Shown piece after piece: positions 63,514-64,000 of a stretch of 64,000 nt of DNA; positions within the stretch are counted from its first letter, which is position 1, and each line of letters begins with the position of its first letter. Position numbers and translations under genes: made by a program. The notes beneath the pieces were generated by a model. The model was not told where the DNA came from. It worked only from the letters and a program-made list of their open reading frames with translations, and made no database searches. The DNA is from JAMXLO01 sp963799415 (GTDB taxonomy: Bacteria; Pseudomonadota; Alphaproteobacteria; Acetobacterales; Acetobacteraceae), in contig CAWCXI010000034.1 in assembly GCA_963799415.1 (NCBI GenBank), forward strand, positions 186,001 through 250,000, written 5' to 3'.

Positions 63514-64000
63514 ATGAAGCGTATCGACGTTGATCAGTCCTTCCCGGCGTTCATGAGCCGAGGTGTCGTGCGCGTTGCTTGCGCCGCCGCATTCGCGAGT
63601 GTGATCGGCCTCGCTACCTTCCCCTCCTCCGCCGCCGAAACCGACTGGAGCAAGGTCGCTGCGCGCGCTTGGCAAATCCGGCGCGGTCATGCCGGGCGAG
63701 GTTTATCGGGTGGGCATGCCGCGCACCGATCTGCATGTCACGCTTGATGGTGTCGAACTGAAGCCGACGCTGGCGCTCGGCTCCTGGGTTGCCTTCGAGG
63801 GCACGGGCTCCGATACCATGGTGATGGGCGATCTCGTGCTGACCGAAAGCGAGATCAGCCCGGTGATGAAGCAGCTGCTCGCCGGCGGCATCGAGATCAC
63901 GGCTTTGCACAATCATCTCCTGCGCGCGCAGCCAGCAACCTTCTACATGCATGTGCTCGGGCACGGCGATCCGGTGAAACTGGCGACGGCATTGCATGAA
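63514..64000 (+). pseudogene. DUF1259 protein, frameshifted and cut by the window end
   Basis: The ATG at 63514 opens MKRIDVDQSFPAFMSRGVVR with a signal-peptide-like segment to about WSKVAAR. One extra base in a GC-repeat near 63670 then breaks the frame. The next frame continues KSGAVMPGEVYRVGMPRTDL, HVTLDGVELKPTLALGSWVA and EITALHNHLLRAQPATFYMH, a DUF1259 (LppY/LpqO-like) protein. It continues past base 64000. Its place after the Cj0069 gene suggests it belongs to the chromate operon. Confidence 0.7.

Overview
The window is one continuous, GC-rich bacterial chromosome segment, most likely from an alphaproteobacterium of the Rhodospirillales (Acetobacteraceae-like). The support is the gene set: a complex I NDUFA12 subunit next to an MCE/MlaD protein and a DUF2155 protein, Coq7 for ubiquinone, small families such as DUF6481 and DUF6614, and many ATGA-coupled starts. 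I saw no rRNA, tRNA, CRISPR array, insertion sequence or replication origin.

Layout. 1-5.4 kb: the tail of an OmpR-type response regulator, a succinate-semialdehyde dehydrogenase, then small accessory genes including two decayed toxin-antitoxin-like pairs and a membrane-anchored cytochrome c. 5.4-15.7 kb: glutathione reductase; a catabolic block (SDR, flavin reductase, MFS transporter, small amidase partner, amidase, asparaginase, VOC protein); an acyltransferase and a trehalose phosphatase. 15.7-23 kb: a minus-strand envelope/complex I block (NDUFA12, MlaD, 73-aa protein, DUF2155, otsB), a cysteine-free ribonucleotide-reductase-like protein, a globin-fold chemoreceptor, RidA, a FemAB-like protein and a DMT permease. 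23-32 kb: a nuclease-helicase of the DUF2075 type, gene remnants, two LLM oxidoreductases bracketed by a palindromic repeat, an FAD monooxygenase and an IlvD/Edd dehydratase. 32-41.6 kb: 2-hydroxyacid dehydrogenase, MFS and VOC proteins, methyltransferases, NrdB, GST, DsbB, Coq7 and a hydrolase. 41.6-50.4 kb: an acid-sugar/aromatic-acid type catabolic block (enolase-superfamily enzyme, DHQase-II-like protein, MFS, DctQM/DctP TRAP transporter, SDR), then an unassigned P-loop protein with a 74-aa partner. 50.5-60 kb: a large SAM-cyclase-AAA-TPR protein, two secreted proteins, a fused LplT-PlsC-acyl-ACP synthetase and its TetR neighbour. 60.2-64 kb: a chromate-resistance operon (chrB, chrA, Cj0069-like, DUF1259) running off the end.

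At least ten genes need a frame change to read through, and nearly all need one base removed. This looks like insertion-type sequencing error more than pseudogenisation, so these genes are given with joined coordinates. Separately, three stretches look like real gene remnants (beta-propeller, ABC substrate-binding protein, NmrA-like).

No single large unknown system stands out. The best candidates for undescribed biology are the cysteine-free RNR paralogue, the nuclease-helicase, the P-loop/74-aa pair, the globin sensor lacking the proximal histidine, and a palindromic repeat that has become coding sequence in the DUF2155 gene.
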